Shown here: positions 17,360 through 26,905 of the stretch, piece after piece
Numbering within the stretch: the stretch's first letter is position 1
Layout of the letters: each line of letters begins with the position of its first letter
NCBI GenBank assembly: GCA_007571365.1
Contig: RKRN01000283.1
Location: 1 to 38,744 of the forward strand
DNA: 38,744 bases
Origin: Candidatus Latescibacterota bacterium
Lineage (GTDB): Bacteria; Latescibacterota; UBA2968; UBA8231
Reading direction: 5' to 3'
Translations under genes and position numbers: made by a program
Notes under the pieces: model-generated
Told to the model about the DNA's origin: nothing
Database searches by the model: none
Seen by the model: the letters and a program-made list of their open reading frames with translations, nothing else

Positions 17360-17387
17360 TTTTCAAGAACGCGTGCGTGGATATATT
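17360..17387 (+). promoter_or_regulatory. Candidate sigma70-type promoter for hemH
   Basis: TTTTCA at 17360-17365 and TATATT at 17382-17387 are separated by 16 bases. Transcription would begin near 17394, giving a leader of about 37 nt before the hemH ATG at 17431. The box lies in the 89-bp gap between hemH and the divergent kinase-like gene, which must also hold the latter's promoter. The -35 match is only 4 of 6. Confidence 0.35.
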
Positions 17388-17430
17388 CTCAAAAGTAAGT
17401 CGCCGCCCACCGTCCAGCAAACGCCCGCTT

Positions 17431-18447
17431 ATGCCCGCTAGCTCAGCCAAAATTGGCGTCCTCGTCGCCCAACTCGGCACGCCGCAAGCACCCACCGCCC
17501 GCGCCTTGCGGCCCTATCTGCGCCAATTTCTCTCCGACCCGCGCGTCATCGACCTCCACCCGCTCAGGTGGTATCCCATTCTCTATCTTTTGGTCCTCAC
17601 CCGCCGACCCGCGCGCTCAGCCGCCCTGTACGCCCATATCTGGACCGACGAAGGCTCGCCCCTTATGGTCCATTCCCAAGCCCAGACCCGCGGCTTACAA
17701 GAGCACTTGGGCGCGGCGTATAGGGTCGTGCTCGGCATGCGCTACGGCGAACCGAGCATCGCCCGCGCCGTACAGGCTCTAGAGCAGGAAGGCATCGAGC
17801 GCATCCTCGTCTTTCCCATGTACCCGCAGTTTTCCTGCGCCACTACCGGCTCGATCTACGACGCGGTCCATCGCGCGGCCTTGGGCCGGCGCTGCCCCTG
17901 GTTTTTCGACCGCAAACGCCAGATGCCGGCGCTGCGCTTCGTCCCGCCCTACGCCGACCACCCGGCGTACATCAACGCGCTCAAACAGTCTGTTACCGAA
18001 GCAGTCGCCCGCCTCAGTTGGACGCCAGACCGCTACCTAATCACCTTCCACGGCATTCCCCGGCGCTACGTCGCCGAAGGCGACCCCTACCGCCGCCAGT
18101 GCGAGAAAACCACACGCCAGCTAGCCACAGCACTGGGCCTCGACGACGACGAGTGGGTCGGCGGCTTCCAGTCGCGCTTCGGCAAAGAGCCTTGGCTAGA
18201 GCCTTATACCGAAGATGTACTAGCGCGGCTTGGCGGGCAGGGCGTGCGCCGCTTAGTCGCCATTTGCCCCGGCTTCACCGCCGATTGTCTCGAAACGCTC
18301 GACGAGATCGGCCGCGAAGGGGCCGAGCTGTTTGCCCACGGCGGCGGCCAACAGTTCCACTTAGTCCCCTGCCTCAACGACCACCCGGCTTGGCTCGACG
18401 CTATGGCAACCATAGCCCGCCAAGAACTGGCCGGCTGGAATGTTTGA
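17431..18447 (+). CDS. hemH: Ferrochelatase
   Basis: A 338-aa enzyme that inserts ferrous iron into a porphyrin in haem synthesis. Family marks: VAQLGTPQAPTARALRPYL at the N-terminus, YPQFSCATTGS mid-protein, the metal-binding His in ITFHGIPRRY (His207), QSRFGKEPWLEPYTED, and the CPGFTADCLETLDEI segment with the conserved Glu. The start chosen is the ATG at 17431. The open frame reaches 17296, but the extra 45 residues have no family match and overlap the divergent kinase gene. There is no transmembrane tail. No other haem gene is in the window. The downstream 48 bp to the convergent esterase contain only a weak GGCAA/TTGCC hairpin with T-runs. Confidence 0.95.
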   Translation: MPASSAKIGVLVAQLGTPQAPTARALRPYLRQFLSDPRVIDLHPLRWYPILYLLVLTRRPARSAALYAHIWTDEGSPLMVHSQAQTRGLQEHLGAAYRVVLGMRYGEPSIARAVQALEQEGIERILVFPMYPQFSCATTGSIYDAVHRAALGRRCPWFFDRKRQMPALRFVPPYADHPAYINALKQSVTEAVARLSWTPDRYLITFHGIPRRYVAEGDPYRRQCEKTTRQLATALGLDDDEWVGGFQSRFGKEPWLEPYTEDVLARLGGQGVRRLVAICPGFTADCLETLDEIGREGAELFAHGGGQQFHLVPCLNDHPAWLDAMATIARQELAGWNV

Positions 18448-18495
18448 CGGCAATTTTGCAGCATTTTTGCCCCGCCCTCGCCACTCGCGATTGTG

Positions 18496-19125
18496 TTAGA
18501 AAGCGTCCAATCGCGTCCGCAGCCAAGCGTCCAAGTCCGCCAAACACGGCGGAGCAATCGCGTGCGGCATATCGTATTCTTTGTACAGCAAGTCCAACCC
18601 AAGAGGAGTCAGCCGATCTCTGGAGGCGCGGGCTTGGGCAATGGGGATGACCGGATCAAAGCGCCCGTGCGACATAAACACCTTCAGGCTCCGCACTGAC
18701 GCCGCATCCTCTGGCAACATCTCCGGCCCGCACACCCCGCTCAGTGCAATGGCCCCAGCAAAGGCCCGCGGCTGCTTCAGGGCGGCCGCCAAGGCCATGC
18801 TCGCCCCTTGGCTGAACCCCGCGATGAATACGCCAGCGGGGCGGTACGTGCGCTGCAACGCATCCACCAAGGCCAAGACCTGCCCCAGCGACTCTGCGGC
18901 CTCGGCAAAATCAAAGCGCACTCCTTGCGGGCCTATTTCGATGTGGAACCATGCAAAGCCGCCGAAATCCAAGGCGCGGGGCGCACGCGCGCTGACGCAC
19001 ATAAGCCGCGCATCCAACTGCGGCACCAAGCCCATCAGATCTTCCTCATTGGAGCCATAGCCGTGCAAAAGCAAAAGCAGCGGTGCCCCGGCTGTGGGGG
19101 CCTTGTCGAAGACGTGGTAGAGCAT
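18496..19125 (-). CDS. Phospholipase/carboxylesterase-family serine hydrolase
   Basis: A 209-aa alpha/beta hydrolase of the phospholipase/carboxylesterase (acyl-protein thioesterase-like) family. The oxyanion region is LLHGYGSNEEDL (residues 20-30). The nucleophile elbow GFSQGAS holds Ser105, Asp157 lies in GRFDPVIP, and His188 in MPHAI, giving a complete triad. No signal peptide is visible, so it is probably cytoplasmic. The start is the ATG at 19125, 5 bp after the stop of the rhamnosidase-like gene; an 81-codon upstream extension overlaps that gene and is discarded. It is probably the last gene of the clpB-htrA-rhamnosidase-esterase run. It hydrolyses short carboxylic esters in known relatives; the natural substrate is not evident. 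Confidence 0.9.
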   Translation of the reverse strand: MLYHVFDKAPTAGAPLLLLLHGYGSNEEDLMGLVPQLDARLMCVSARAPRALDFGGFAWFHIEIGPQGVRFDFAEAAESLGQVLALVDALQRTYRPAGVFIAGFSQGASMALAAALKQPRAFAGAIALSGVCGPEMLPEDAASVRSLKVFMSHGRFDPVIPIAQARASRDRLTPLGLDLLYKEYDMPHAIAPPCLADLDAWLRTRLDAF

Positions 19126-19130
19126 GGCCG

Positions 19131-21230
19131 CTACTCTACCAAAACCTTGTACTGACCGGCCCGCCGCAACACCATCACCAACCGCTCCTCTTCGCTGATT
19201 AGTTCCTGCACGTGGAAATTGGGGTGCGCCTTCTCGTTGCGCCACACGGTCTCGCCGTTGATCTCGATTTGCGGGAAGCGCTTGTCGCAGCGGGGTACAG
19301 CAAGGTGCGTTTCGCCATCGTGCGGCACCAAAAGGCGCGCGGAAAAGCCGCCGCCATACGCCCCCCAAGCGACCTCCACATCGCCGTGTGGCGTGGGCAC
19401 GACGCCCTCGGCGCGTTCAAGCCCGGACAACTGCGGCCGAATCGCCAAAATCCCCTCGGCCTTCGGCACCACCCCGAGTACGTGCGCCGCCAGCAAACTC
19501 TCCGGCCCAGGTCGTGCGGCCAACGCCCCAGCCTTCTCCCCCCATGTCCGGCCCGGGTGCGCCAGCAAGCGGACCCATTTTTTCTGTACATAAGCCAAGG
19601 CCGCCGCGTCGGCACCCGCTTGCCACAAGGCCCCGGCGACAAAAAACGCCTGCCACAAATCGTCTTCGGCCACCGAGCCATCGGCCAGGAGCCGCGCCAC
19701 GCGCACCTGCTGTTTGGGATCGGCCAAAGCAAAGTAGAGCACCAGAGCATTCGTCCAGCGGCTGCAATCACAGGCCTCAGCGGCCTCGGCAAAAAGCCCT
19801 TGCTCTTCGTGCCAAGCAGCTTGTAATGCCTGGCGTGCCCGATGATGAGCGCGCTCGCATTGGACTGCTTGCTGGCGGTCGCCAGTGCGTCGGCACAAAG
19901 CCGCGACCGCTTGCCAAGCTCCGGCCCGCAGCGCGACAGTAGCGGTTGCCAGCGCACCCTCAGCCTCGGCCGTTTGCAAGCTGTTCACTAGGTCTGCTAG
20001 CCGCTCGGCCGCCCATCGGTCGCCGCTGTGGCGCTGCACTAGCTCGACGAACAAGGCGTAGAAACAGGCTTGTTCTCGGTTGAGCGGTGCCTCGCTACCA
20101 GCCAGCACGGCGCACGCCGTGTCCACCCGGCCGACCGCGTACAAATCGTTCATGGCCCAAACGTAGAGCCGCTCCCAGTTGAGCCGCTCCTCGCCGAGGG
20201 CGTACCCTTCTTGGCGGCTAGCGGCTAAGGTTTGTTCCCCAGTCCGCCACAGCCGCTCCCAGTCTGCACCCGCGGTTGTAAAGTGCCCCTGCGGCTCGAC
20301 GACTACGCGCCGCTCCACCAAGGCGACGCTGTCTATTTCCATGTCTTCTGGACACGATCCGATCCGCACCACTACGTAGCGGCACCTCGTCAACTGCGGC
20401 GCACTCCACTCCTGCAACCCGTCGCGGCACACGTAGCGCAAGCGCGATTCCACCGCGCCGGCCGACCGCGCAAAACCGAGGTCAATCACGGCACCGGCCC
20501 GGCCCCGCAGCCGCAGATGGGGGAATCCGCAAAGCAACCGCCCGAAGTCCAAAACTAGGTACGCGGCCCGCGCTTGGTCTGCAGCCCGCACTAAGGAGTG
20601 GGTTTTGCCGCCGCGCAGAAGCGACTCGCGCCGCACACATTTGGCAGTCTGCATGTCGTCGGGGGAAGCGACCCATTCGAGCACCCCCTCGCTAGCGACC
20701 TCGCCAAAAGCCACCACCGCTCGCGCCCACACCCTGCTTTCCTCGGCGGGCAACGGCGACCAATCCCTCGGCTCGGCTCCGTCCACCACCGCGGCTTCCC
20801 GCCACCCGGCAAATCGCCCCTTGGCCCACTCGGCCGGTGCCAGCAAGGCCACATAGCTGTCCGCGCCCCAAGCATCGGCTGGCCGTACCTGCCAAGGGGC
20901 GCCGGAGTACAGCATTTGCGCGGTCCCGTCGCTGCGCTCGATTTTGCCCTCCGCGCAAAACCAGTCGGCTGCACCGCAGCCGATGGCAAAGACCAACAGC
21001 GTATTCTCGCCCTCCCGCAGCGCAGCGTCCAACGCGAACTGCTCCCACATCGGCACTTCGGCCACCGCTGGCCCCAAGCCCCTACCCACGCGCTCGCCGT
21101 TCAAGTACACCTCGTACGGCCCACTCGCAGCACAGCGCAGCAACCCTTTAGCTGCTGCGCTGTTGAGGTGAAATTCAAGACGGATGTACACGGCCAACGC
21201 GGCCGGATGCCATATAGCTTGCGAGCGCAT
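19131..21230 (-). CDS. Alpha-L-rhamnosidase-like (GH78-type) six-hairpin protein
   Basis: About 699 aa. The N-terminal beta-sandwich shows the rhamnosidase-type ligand domain (GPYEVYLNGERVGRG, ENTLLVFAIGCGAADWF). A second beta domain around residues 215-310 includes LDFGRLLCGFPHLRLRGRAG. An all-helical (alpha/alpha)6-barrel-like domain and a small C-terminal beta domain follow. In active GH78 enzymes a DxxxRExxxWxGD-like motif supplies catalytic acids. Here the aligned segment is GEERLNWERLYVWAMNDLY: the Glu is present, but the GD is replaced. Activity or specificity may therefore differ. No signal peptide, suggesting intracellular oligosaccharide processing. The start is uncertain: ATG at 21230, or TTG at 21236 overlapping the htrA stop as TTGA. 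Confidence 0.8.
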   Translation of the reverse strand: MRSQAIWHPAALAVYIRLEFHLNSAAAKGLLRCAASGPYEVYLNGERVGRGLGPAVAEVPMWEQFALDAALREGENTLLVFAIGCGAADWFCAEGKIERSDGTAQMLYSGAPWQVRPADAWGADSYVALLAPAEWAKGRFAGWREAAVVDGAEPRDWSPLPAEESRVWARAVVAFGEVASEGVLEWVASPDDMQTAKCVRRESLLRGGKTHSLVRAADQARAAYLVLDFGRLLCGFPHLRLRGRAGAVIDLGFARSAGAVESRLRYVCRDGLQEWSAPQLTRCRYVVVRIGSCPEDMEIDSVALVERRVVVEPQGHFTTAGADWERLWRTGEQTLAASRQEGYALGEERLNWERLYVWAMNDLYAVGRVDTACAVLAGSEAPLNREQACFYALFVELVQRHSGDRWAAERLADLVNSLQTAEAEGALATATVALRAGAWQAVAALCRRTGDRQQAVQCERAHHRARQALQAAWHEEQGLFAEAAEACDCSRWTNALVLYFALADPKQQVRVARLLADGSVAEDDLWQAFFVAGALWQAGADAAALAYVQKKWVRLLAHPGRTWGEKAGALAARPGPESLLAAHVLGVVPKAEGILAIRPQLSGLERAEGVVPTPHGDVEVAWGAYGGGFSARLLVPHDGETHLAVPRCDKRFPQIEINGETVWRNEKAHPNFHVQELISEEERLVMVLRRAGQYKVLVE

Positions 21231-21232
21231 AC

Positions 21233-22615
21233 TCAATTTGCGGGCATCCGCATCCCTATCAGCCGCGTCCCTCGTTGCCCCAGCACCTGCATCATAAACG
21301 CATCCCCCGGCGCAATCGCCGCCAACGCATCCTCAAAGTCGCCCACCGTTTCCACCTGTTTGCGGTTGACTTCCTGAATGAGCATCCCACGGCGCAAACC
21401 CCTCTTTGCCGCCTCGCTGCCTCGGTCCACTCGCACGATTAGAACCCCAGATTCATCTTCGTATCCCAAGCGTTCCGTCCACTCGTCTTTCAGGTTCTCT
21501 ACCCGGATCCCCAACGGCCCCTGCGCCTCGTTGGAATCGCGGGCACCGGCTGACGTAGCTAATGCTTCCTCAGTCAGGGACTCCAACTCAACCTCGATGC
21601 GCTTGCTGTTGCCATCGCGCAATACCAGCAACTCGATCTCCGTGCCCGGGGCCGTGCGCCCGATCTGACTCCTCAAATCGACTGCGTTATGGACGGGCTG
21701 GCCATCAACTTCTAGCACTATGTCATCTCTTTTGACGCCGGCCTTGTCCGCCGCTTGCCCGGGACTCACGCTGGTGATCAACACGCCTTGGGTATTTTCC
21801 AGACCCATGGCTTCGGCCAACAGCGGCTCCAAGTCGCTGATCTTCACGCCGAGCAGGCCGCGCTGCACCTCACCGTGTTTAATAAGCTGTTCGGCTACGT
21901 GCTTGACCAAGTTACTCGGAATGGCAAAGCCAATGCCTATATTGCCGCCATCGTTGCTAGAGATGGCAGTGTTGATGCCCACCAACTCTCCCCGCAAGTT
22001 GACCAAGGCTCCGCCACTATTGCCCTTATTGAGGGCCGCATCGGTCTGGATGAAAGAGCCGTATTCACGTCCAAAACGCTCCCGCCCCAGCGCACTGACT
22101 GTGCCCGTCGTCACCGAGTGATCAAAGCCCAAAGGATTGCCTATGGCCATCACCCACTCGCCCTCGCGTAATTGATCTGAGTCGCCCAATGTCAAGGTGA
22201 GCAGATCCTCGGCGTCAATCTTCAGTACGGCGACATCGCTCAACGAATCGCGGCCGACCACCTCGGCTGCGAAGAAACGCGAATCCGTCGCTTCTACGCG
22301 GATGTCGGCGGCGTGGCGAATCACGTGGTTGTTGGTGAGGATGTACTGCTGGTCGTCAAACTCGACAATCACGCCCGAGCCTTGCCCCCGGCGTGGCTGG
22401 TCGGGAGTGCGAAAGGGCCTTCCCCACGGCAGGTCAAATACGCGGCCTTCCTCGGTGCCCTCTGTGGAGATCGTTACGACGCCGGGCTTGACCTGAGCGG
22501 CGAGTTCGGCAAAGCCGTCGCTCATCTGGCGCAAAAACTGCAAGTTCTCGCTGGCTTGGGCGTTGCCAGCCACTGCGAGGCTTAAAATGAACAGGGAAAA
22601 GCACAACTTCCGCAT
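21233..22615 (-). CDS. degP: Periplasmic serine protease of the HtrA/DegP (Do) family
   Basis: A 460-aa periplasmic protease/chaperone. The signal peptide is LCFSLFILSLAVAGNAQA. The trypsin-like domain has an intact triad, His97 (TNNHVI), Asp127 (LSDVAV) and Ser200 (GNSGG). Two PDZ domains follow: the first around residues 245-335 (RGLLGVKISDLEP...GVLITSVSPGQAADKAGVKRDDIVLEVDG, in parts), the second around 370-455. Length and layout match Do/DegP/MucD rather than single-PDZ DegS. ATG start with AGAGG upstream. It lies 70 bp after clpB, and its stop overlaps or abuts the rhamnosidase-like start. It is likely part of envelope-stress proteostasis. Confidence 0.94.
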   Translation of the reverse strand: MRKLCFSLFILSLAVAGNAQASENLQFLRQMSDGFAELAAQVKPGVVTISTEGTEEGRVFDLPWGRPFRTPDQPRRGQGSGVIVEFDDQQYILTNNHVIRHAADIRVEATDSRFFAAEVVGRDSLSDVAVLKIDAEDLLTLTLGDSDQLREGEWVMAIGNPLGFDHSVTTGTVSALGRERFGREYGSFIQTDAALNKGNSGGALVNLRGELVGINTAISSNDGGNIGIGFAIPSNLVKHVAEQLIKHGEVQRGLLGVKISDLEPLLAEAMGLENTQGVLITSVSPGQAADKAGVKRDDIVLEVDGQPVHNAVDLRSQIGRTAPGTEIELLVLRDGNSKRIEVELESLTEEALATSAGARDSNEAQGPLGIRVENLKDEWTERLGYEDESGVLIVRVDRGSEAAKRGLRRGMLIQEVNRKQVETVGDFEDALAAIAPGDAFMMQVLGQRGTRLIGMRMPAN

Positions 22616-22685
22616 GGTATTTCCTCTCTGAAAAGGGTGTGAAAATACGGCTATTTCTCAATTTCTACAAAAAAGACGACAAGTG

Positions 22686-25301
22686 CTAAATGTCGGTTCC
22701 CGCTGCCAGCGGCTGGTATTGCACGGCCAATTGGCCCTCGTTGAGCACCACCTCAACCCGCGACCCTTCGGGCATGTCGCCAGCCACCAGCAAGCGAGCG
22801 ATTCGCGTTTCGAGCGCACGCTGCAAATATCGCTTGAGCGGCCGAGCACCATAGACCGGGTCGAAACCAGCGTGGGCAATATGCCGGCGCGCTGGTGCTG
22901 CAACGACCAACTCGATGCGCTTGGCCGCTAGCCGCTGGCGCAACTCGGCGATCAGCAGCTCGACGATCTCCTCAATCTCCGCCAAAGTCAGCGGCTTGAA
23001 GAGCACCACATCGTCGATCCGGTTGAGAAACTCCGGGCGAAAGTGCGCCCGCAACTCGCCCATGACCTGCTCGCGCACCGCCTCGGCGATCGCTCCTTTC
23101 GGCGTCAGGCCCTCAACCAAGTGCGGCGACCCAATGTTGGAAGTCATAATCACCACGACGTTCTTAAAATCCACCACCCGACCCTGCGCGTCGGTGAGCC
23201 GCCCGTCGTCCAAAAGCTGCAACAGCGCGTTAAAAACGTCTGGGTGGGCCTTCTCGATCTCGTCGAAGAGCACCACCGAATAGGGCTTGCGGCGCACGGC
23301 CTCAGTTAGCTGGCCGCCCTCTTCGTAGCCCACGTACCCAGGCGGTGCGCCCAACAGCTTGGACACCGAGTGCTTTTCCATGTACTCGCTCATGTCTAAA
23401 CGCACCATGTTTTGCTCGGCGTCGAAGAGGGCTTGCGCGAGGGCCTTGGCCAGTTCGGTCTTGCCCACGCCGGTCGGTCCTAAGAAGACAAAGGAGCCGA
23501 TGGGCTTCTGCTCGTCTTTGATGCCAGCGCGTGCGCGCATCACCGCGTCGGCTACCAAGCTCACGGCCTCGTCTTGACCCACGACTCGCTGGTGCAAAAT
23601 CTGGTCGAGGCGCACCAACTTCTCGCGCTCTCCCTCGTTCAGCCTTTGCAGCGGGATGCCGGTCCAACGCGAGACAATGGCGGCCACCTCCTCTTGGGTA
23701 ACTTCCTCGCGCAAAAGCCGCGGGCCACTATCCGCTACCGCTTGCTGGGCCGCGGCTAGCTGCCGCTCTAGTGCCGGCAGTTTTCCGTGTTTAAGTTCGG
23801 CGGCGCGGTTCAGGTCGTATTGGCGCTCGGCCTCTTCGATTTGATGCCGCGCCTGCTCAATTTCCTCGCGCAACGCGCGCTCATCTACCAGAGATGCGCG
23901 TTCCTCCTCCCATTGGGCGCGCAGAGCACCGGCCTGGACCTTGAGATCGGCCAGTTCCTTGCGTAGGCTTTTGCGGCGCTCCTCGCTGGTTTTGTCCTGC
24001 TCCTTTTTTAGCGCGGCTTCCTCAATTTCTAACTGCATGACCCGGCGCTCCACCTGGTCCAGCTCGGTTGGCACCGAGTCGATCTCCGTGCGCACGGTGG
24101 CACATGCCTCGTCAATTAGGTCAATGGCCTTGTCTGGCAAGAAGCGGTCCGAGATATAGCGGTTGGACAGCACCACGGCATCGACCAAGGCATTGTCTTG
24201 GATGCGCACGCCGTGGTGGACCTCGAATCGCTCGCGCAAACCGCGTAGGATCGAGATCGAATCCTCTACTGTGGGGGCGTCTATTAGCACCGGCTGGAAA
24301 CGCCGCTCCAGCGCAGCGTCCTTCTCGATGTGCCGGCGATGTTCGTCGAGCGTGGTCGCGCCGATGCAGTGCAGCTCGCCGCGGGCCAGCATGGGCTTGA
24401 GCATATTGCCCGCGTCGGTCGACCCTTCGGTCTTGCCCGCGCCGACGATGGTGTGCAGCTCGTCGATAAAGAGCAAGATGCGCCCCTCGCTGGCGCGGAT
24501 TTCGTCGAGCACGGCCTTGAGCCGCTCCTCAAACTCGCCCCGGTACTTGGCCCCGGCCATCAGCGCACCCAGGTCCAGCGCGAAGATCGTCTGATTCTGC
24601 ATCCACTCGGGCACATCGCCGCGCACGATGCGCTGCGCCAAGCCCTCGACGATCGCGGTCTTGCCCACGCCCGGCTCGCCGGTGAGCACCGGGTTGTTCT
24701 TGGTCTTGCGCGAGAGGATGCGGATGGTGCGGCGGATTTCTTCGTCGCGCCCGATCACCGGGTCGAGCCGGCCGGTACGCGCCTGCGCTACCAAGTCGAT
24801 TCCATAGCGCTCAAGGGCCTCATAAGTGGCTTCGGGCGTCGCGCTCTGTACGCGCTGGGTACCGCGCACCTCGGCCAAAGCCTGCAAGAAGCTCTCGCGC
24901 GTGATGCCAGCCTCGCGCAAGGCGCGGCCGGCGGCCGTGCCTTCGCCCTCGGCTATAAACGCCAAGGCACAGTGCTCAGCCGCAACGTATTCGTCCTTTA
25001 GGCCAGCGGCTTCTTCCTCGGATTGGCGCAAGACCTCTTGCAGGCGGCGCGTCGCATATATTTCGACGCCTTTGCCCGAAACTCGAGAGCGGCTATTTAA
25101 CGCATGCACCAAGGCCGGGCGCAACCGCTCGTCCGCTCGGTTCATGCGCCGCACAATGCGCGGCAGGACGCCTTCTTCCTGCTCGAGCAACGCCAAGAGC
25201 AGATGCTCGCCATCCACTGCATCGTGCTGGCAGCGCAGGGCTTGGTGCTGGGCTTCTTGCAGGGCTTCCTGCAATTTGTGGGTGAATTTGCTAGTATTCA
25301 T
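22686..25301 (-). CDS. clpB: ClpB disaggregase
   Basis: An 871-aa Hsp100 AAA+ chaperone that, with DnaK, dissolves protein aggregates in the cytoplasm. It has an N-terminal double Clp-N repeat (residues 1-145), NBD1 with GEPGVGKT (about 207-214) and the pore loop [14 protein letters not shown], a long coiled-coil middle domain (about 400-530), and NBD2 with GPTGVGKT (about 607-614) and pore loop [13 protein letters not shown]. There is no ClpP-binding tripeptide loop, as expected for ClpB. ATG start with AGAGG upstream. It opens the run clpB-htrA-rhamnosidase-esterase. No CIRCE element was seen; a sigma32-like sequence lies further upstream. Confidence 0.97.
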   Translation of the reverse strand: MNTSKFTHKLQEALQEAQHQALRCQHDAVDGEHLLLALLEQEEGVLPRIVRRMNRADERLRPALVHALNSRSRVSGKGVEIYATRRLQEVLRQSEEEAAGLKDEYVAAEHCALAFIAEGEGTAAGRALREAGITRESFLQALAEVRGTQRVQSATPEATYEALERYGIDLVAQARTGRLDPVIGRDEEIRRTIRILSRKTKNNPVLTGEPGVGKTAIVEGLAQRIVRGDVPEWMQNQTIFALDLGALMAGAKYRGEFEERLKAVLDEIRASEGRILLFIDELHTIVGAGKTEGSTDAGNMLKPMLARGELHCIGATTLDEHRRHIEKDAALERRFQPVLIDAPTVEDSISILRGLRERFEVHHGVRIQDNALVDAVVLSNRYISDRFLPDKAIDLIDEACATVRTEIDSVPTELDQVERRVMQLEIEEAALKKEQDKTSEERRKSLRKELADLKVQAGALRAQWEEERASLVDERALREEIEQARHQIEEAERQYDLNRAAELKHGKLPALERQLAAAQQAVADSGPRLLREEVTQEEVAAIVSRWTGIPLQRLNEGEREKLVRLDQILHQRVVGQDEAVSLVADAVMRARAGIKDEQKPIGSFVFLGPTGVGKTELAKALAQALFDAEQNMVRLDMSEYMEKHSVSKLLGAPPGYVGYEEGGQLTEAVRRKPYSVVLFDEIEKAHPDVFNALLQLLDDGRLTDAQGRVVDFKNVVVIMTSNIGSPHLVEGLTPKGAIAEAVREQVMGELRAHFRPEFLNRIDDVVLFKPLTLAEIEEIVELLIAELRQRLAAKRIELVVAAPARRHIAHAGFDPVYGARPLKRYLQRALETRIARLLVAGDMPEGSRVEVVLNEGQLAVQYQPLAAGTDI

Positions 25302-25443
25302 GTCAGTTTCCTCTCAGAAGTCGATTTTGCCTAGCCAAATGATTGCAAATACCGTACCAGCGCCGACGCGACTCTCTTTGACACATTTTTCTCGTCGAAT
25401 GGGACATTGTGGCACTAAAGACGTTGCAAATGGGCAAAAAAGA

Positions 25444-25471
25444 CTGGGGAAGCTGTCAGCCAAGGCTCAAG
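25444..25471 (-). promoter_or_regulatory. Possible heat-shock (sigma32-like) promoter for clpB
   Basis: On the minus strand, CTTGAG (25471-25466) and CCCCAG (25449-25444) are separated by 16 bases, close to the sigma32 pattern CTTGAA-N13-17-CCCCAT. It would give a leader of roughly 130 nt to the clpB ATG at 25301 and overlaps the end of the upstream barrel gene. One short match in GC-rich DNA can arise by chance, so this is weak. The rest of the 154-bp gap holds no gene. Confidence 0.22.
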
Positions 25472-26898
25472 CGAAAGAACATTACAGAAACGGCGGTGCC
25501 CTTGGCTATGCCCGGCAAGAGGCCGCCGCGCATGGCGAGACTGGTCTCTAAAAAGCGGATCTGCATGGACGACAACACAAACGGGCCAAAGGCAAAGCCA
25601 ACGGCCGAGCTGCTGCTCCGCCCGCCCAGCGACAAGCCAATGCGAGTCGGCAACCAGGCCGCCAGCCAGTACTCGACCCCACCAGCCAACCGCGGTCGAG
25701 TCCGCATCCCAAACTTAGAGCTGAACGCCTGGTCCCAATTGCCGACCACCGTTAGTTGGGGCTTGGCCTGATAGGCCATCCCGAGCCGCAACATGGCCGG
25801 TAGCGAGCGCGAGAACGGCTTTTGGCTGATCTGCTTGGTGAAGTCTGGATCGCCGTCGCCGTCGAAATCCGGGTGGTCGAATACTTCCTCAATGGACCGC
25901 GAGTCTGCGTCCAAGAAGCGGGAGAGGCGCAATTGGTTAGTCGCGAGGAAAATGGAATCTTGGCGCGCTCCCCGGCGCCAAGAAAATGTGTCGAGCAAGT
26001 TGAGCGCACTAAAGCTGAAGGTCGTCTTGCGACTTTTGCTCCGGCCAGCAATGCCAACGTCGAGGCCAACGCCAAAGCCCATGCGGGCGTACTGGGCAAT
26101 CAGCCAAGCGTCTGCCTCGGCCCCGCCGACGCGAGCCACCAGCCCAGTGCCGCCGGATTCGACAATTTCTCCATAGGTACCCAGCGAGAACTTGAGCGTA
26201 CTACCGATGGTGAACTCGCTTAGATAGGGCGCGAGACGAACGGGCATCGCCGGCCGCGCAGCAGCGACATTGAGCGTGCCCACGGCCCACCCCGATCCAT
26301 TCCAGTCGCTGACATCGTACCCTTCGCTTTTGCCGGCTGCCAAGCGATCTTCCGCAAACTCGTTGCCAAAAAAGAACAACTCCAACATGTCCTTGGGAAT
26401 TTCGCTCTCGACTCCGCTGGTAAATCCCACGGCAATGGCCGAGCGCACATCCCCGATGGCAAAGGCCACGCCCCCGTTGAGCGGAAGGCCGGCGGCGAGC
26501 GTCGGCTCGATGTCTCCGTTCACGCGCAGGCCCGCGGCGGGGATGTCGGCGAGCAGCTTTTTTTTCTCAACTAGGCTGATGTAGTACGGGCTACCGTTGG
26601 GAGACACCTTCTCATTGGCGGCCGTGAAGTGGGCATTGTACGTGGCGACCGAAAAACTGTTGTTTTCGGCAACCAAGCAAAGGCCCGCACCGAGCAAGTC
26701 CCAAGAAAACTTGCGGCTGCTCGCAAGAGCTAAATTCGCCGGATTCCAGAAGACGGCTTCCGGCCCGCGGGCCAAGGCCGTATAAGCTTGGCCCAAGGCC
26801 AAGGCCCGCGGGCTAGCGTCGCCGGGAACAGCCGCCACCGGTCTGTAGGCCCCGGCAACGAGCAGGGCCGCTAGAACAATCAATCCCTTGCCTCGCAC
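25456..26898 (-). CDS. Outer-membrane beta-barrel protein, DUF5723/PorV-FadL-like
   Basis: A 480-aa protein with a GTG start and an N-terminal signal (LIVLAALLVAGAYRPVAA). The mature N-terminus, ASPRALALGQAYTALARGPEAVFWNPANLA, is the hallmark of the PorV/PorQ/FadL-like barrel families of FCB bacteria (small-residue hatch followed by NPAxLA). Many alternating amphipathic strands follow. A loop near residue 348 contains DFDGDGDPDF, a calcium-binding-like loop. It follows the unknown lipoprotein gene by 7 bp, with AGGG before the GTG, so the two are co-translated and probably form an outer-membrane pair. The role could be transport of a hydrophobic compound or handling of surface proteins. Barrel assignment is fairly confident; function is unknown. 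Confidence 0.75.
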   Translation of the reverse strand: MRGKGLIVLAALLVAGAYRPVAAVPGDASPRALALGQAYTALARGPEAVFWNPANLALASSRKFSWDLLGAGLCLVAENNSFSVATYNAHFTAANEKVSPNGSPYYISLVEKKKLLADIPAAGLRVNGDIEPTLAAGLPLNGGVAFAIGDVRSAIAVGFTSGVESEIPKDMLELFFFGNEFAEDRLAAGKSEGYDVSDWNGSGWAVGTLNVAAARPAMPVRLAPYLSEFTIGSTLKFSLGTYGEIVESGGTGLVARVGGAEADAWLIAQYARMGFGVGLDVGIAGRSKSRKTTFSFSALNLLDTFSWRRGARQDSIFLATNQLRLSRFLDADSRSIEEVFDHPDFDGDGDPDFTKQISQKPFSRSLPAMLRLGMAYQAKPQLTVVGNWDQAFSSKFGMRTRPRLAGGVEYWLAAWLPTRIGLSLGGRSSSSAVGFAFGPFVLSSMQIRFLETSLAMRGGLLPGIAKGTAVSVMFFRLSLG

Positions 26899-26905
26899 TG
26901 GTGCC

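Noticed and set aside
17296..17430. N-terminal extension of ferrochelatase
   Set aside because: It overlaps the divergent kinase-like gene and is not part of the family's N-terminus.
25302..25455. CIRCE element upstream of clpB
   Set aside because: No TTAGCACTC-N9-GAGTGCTAA-like inverted repeat is found.
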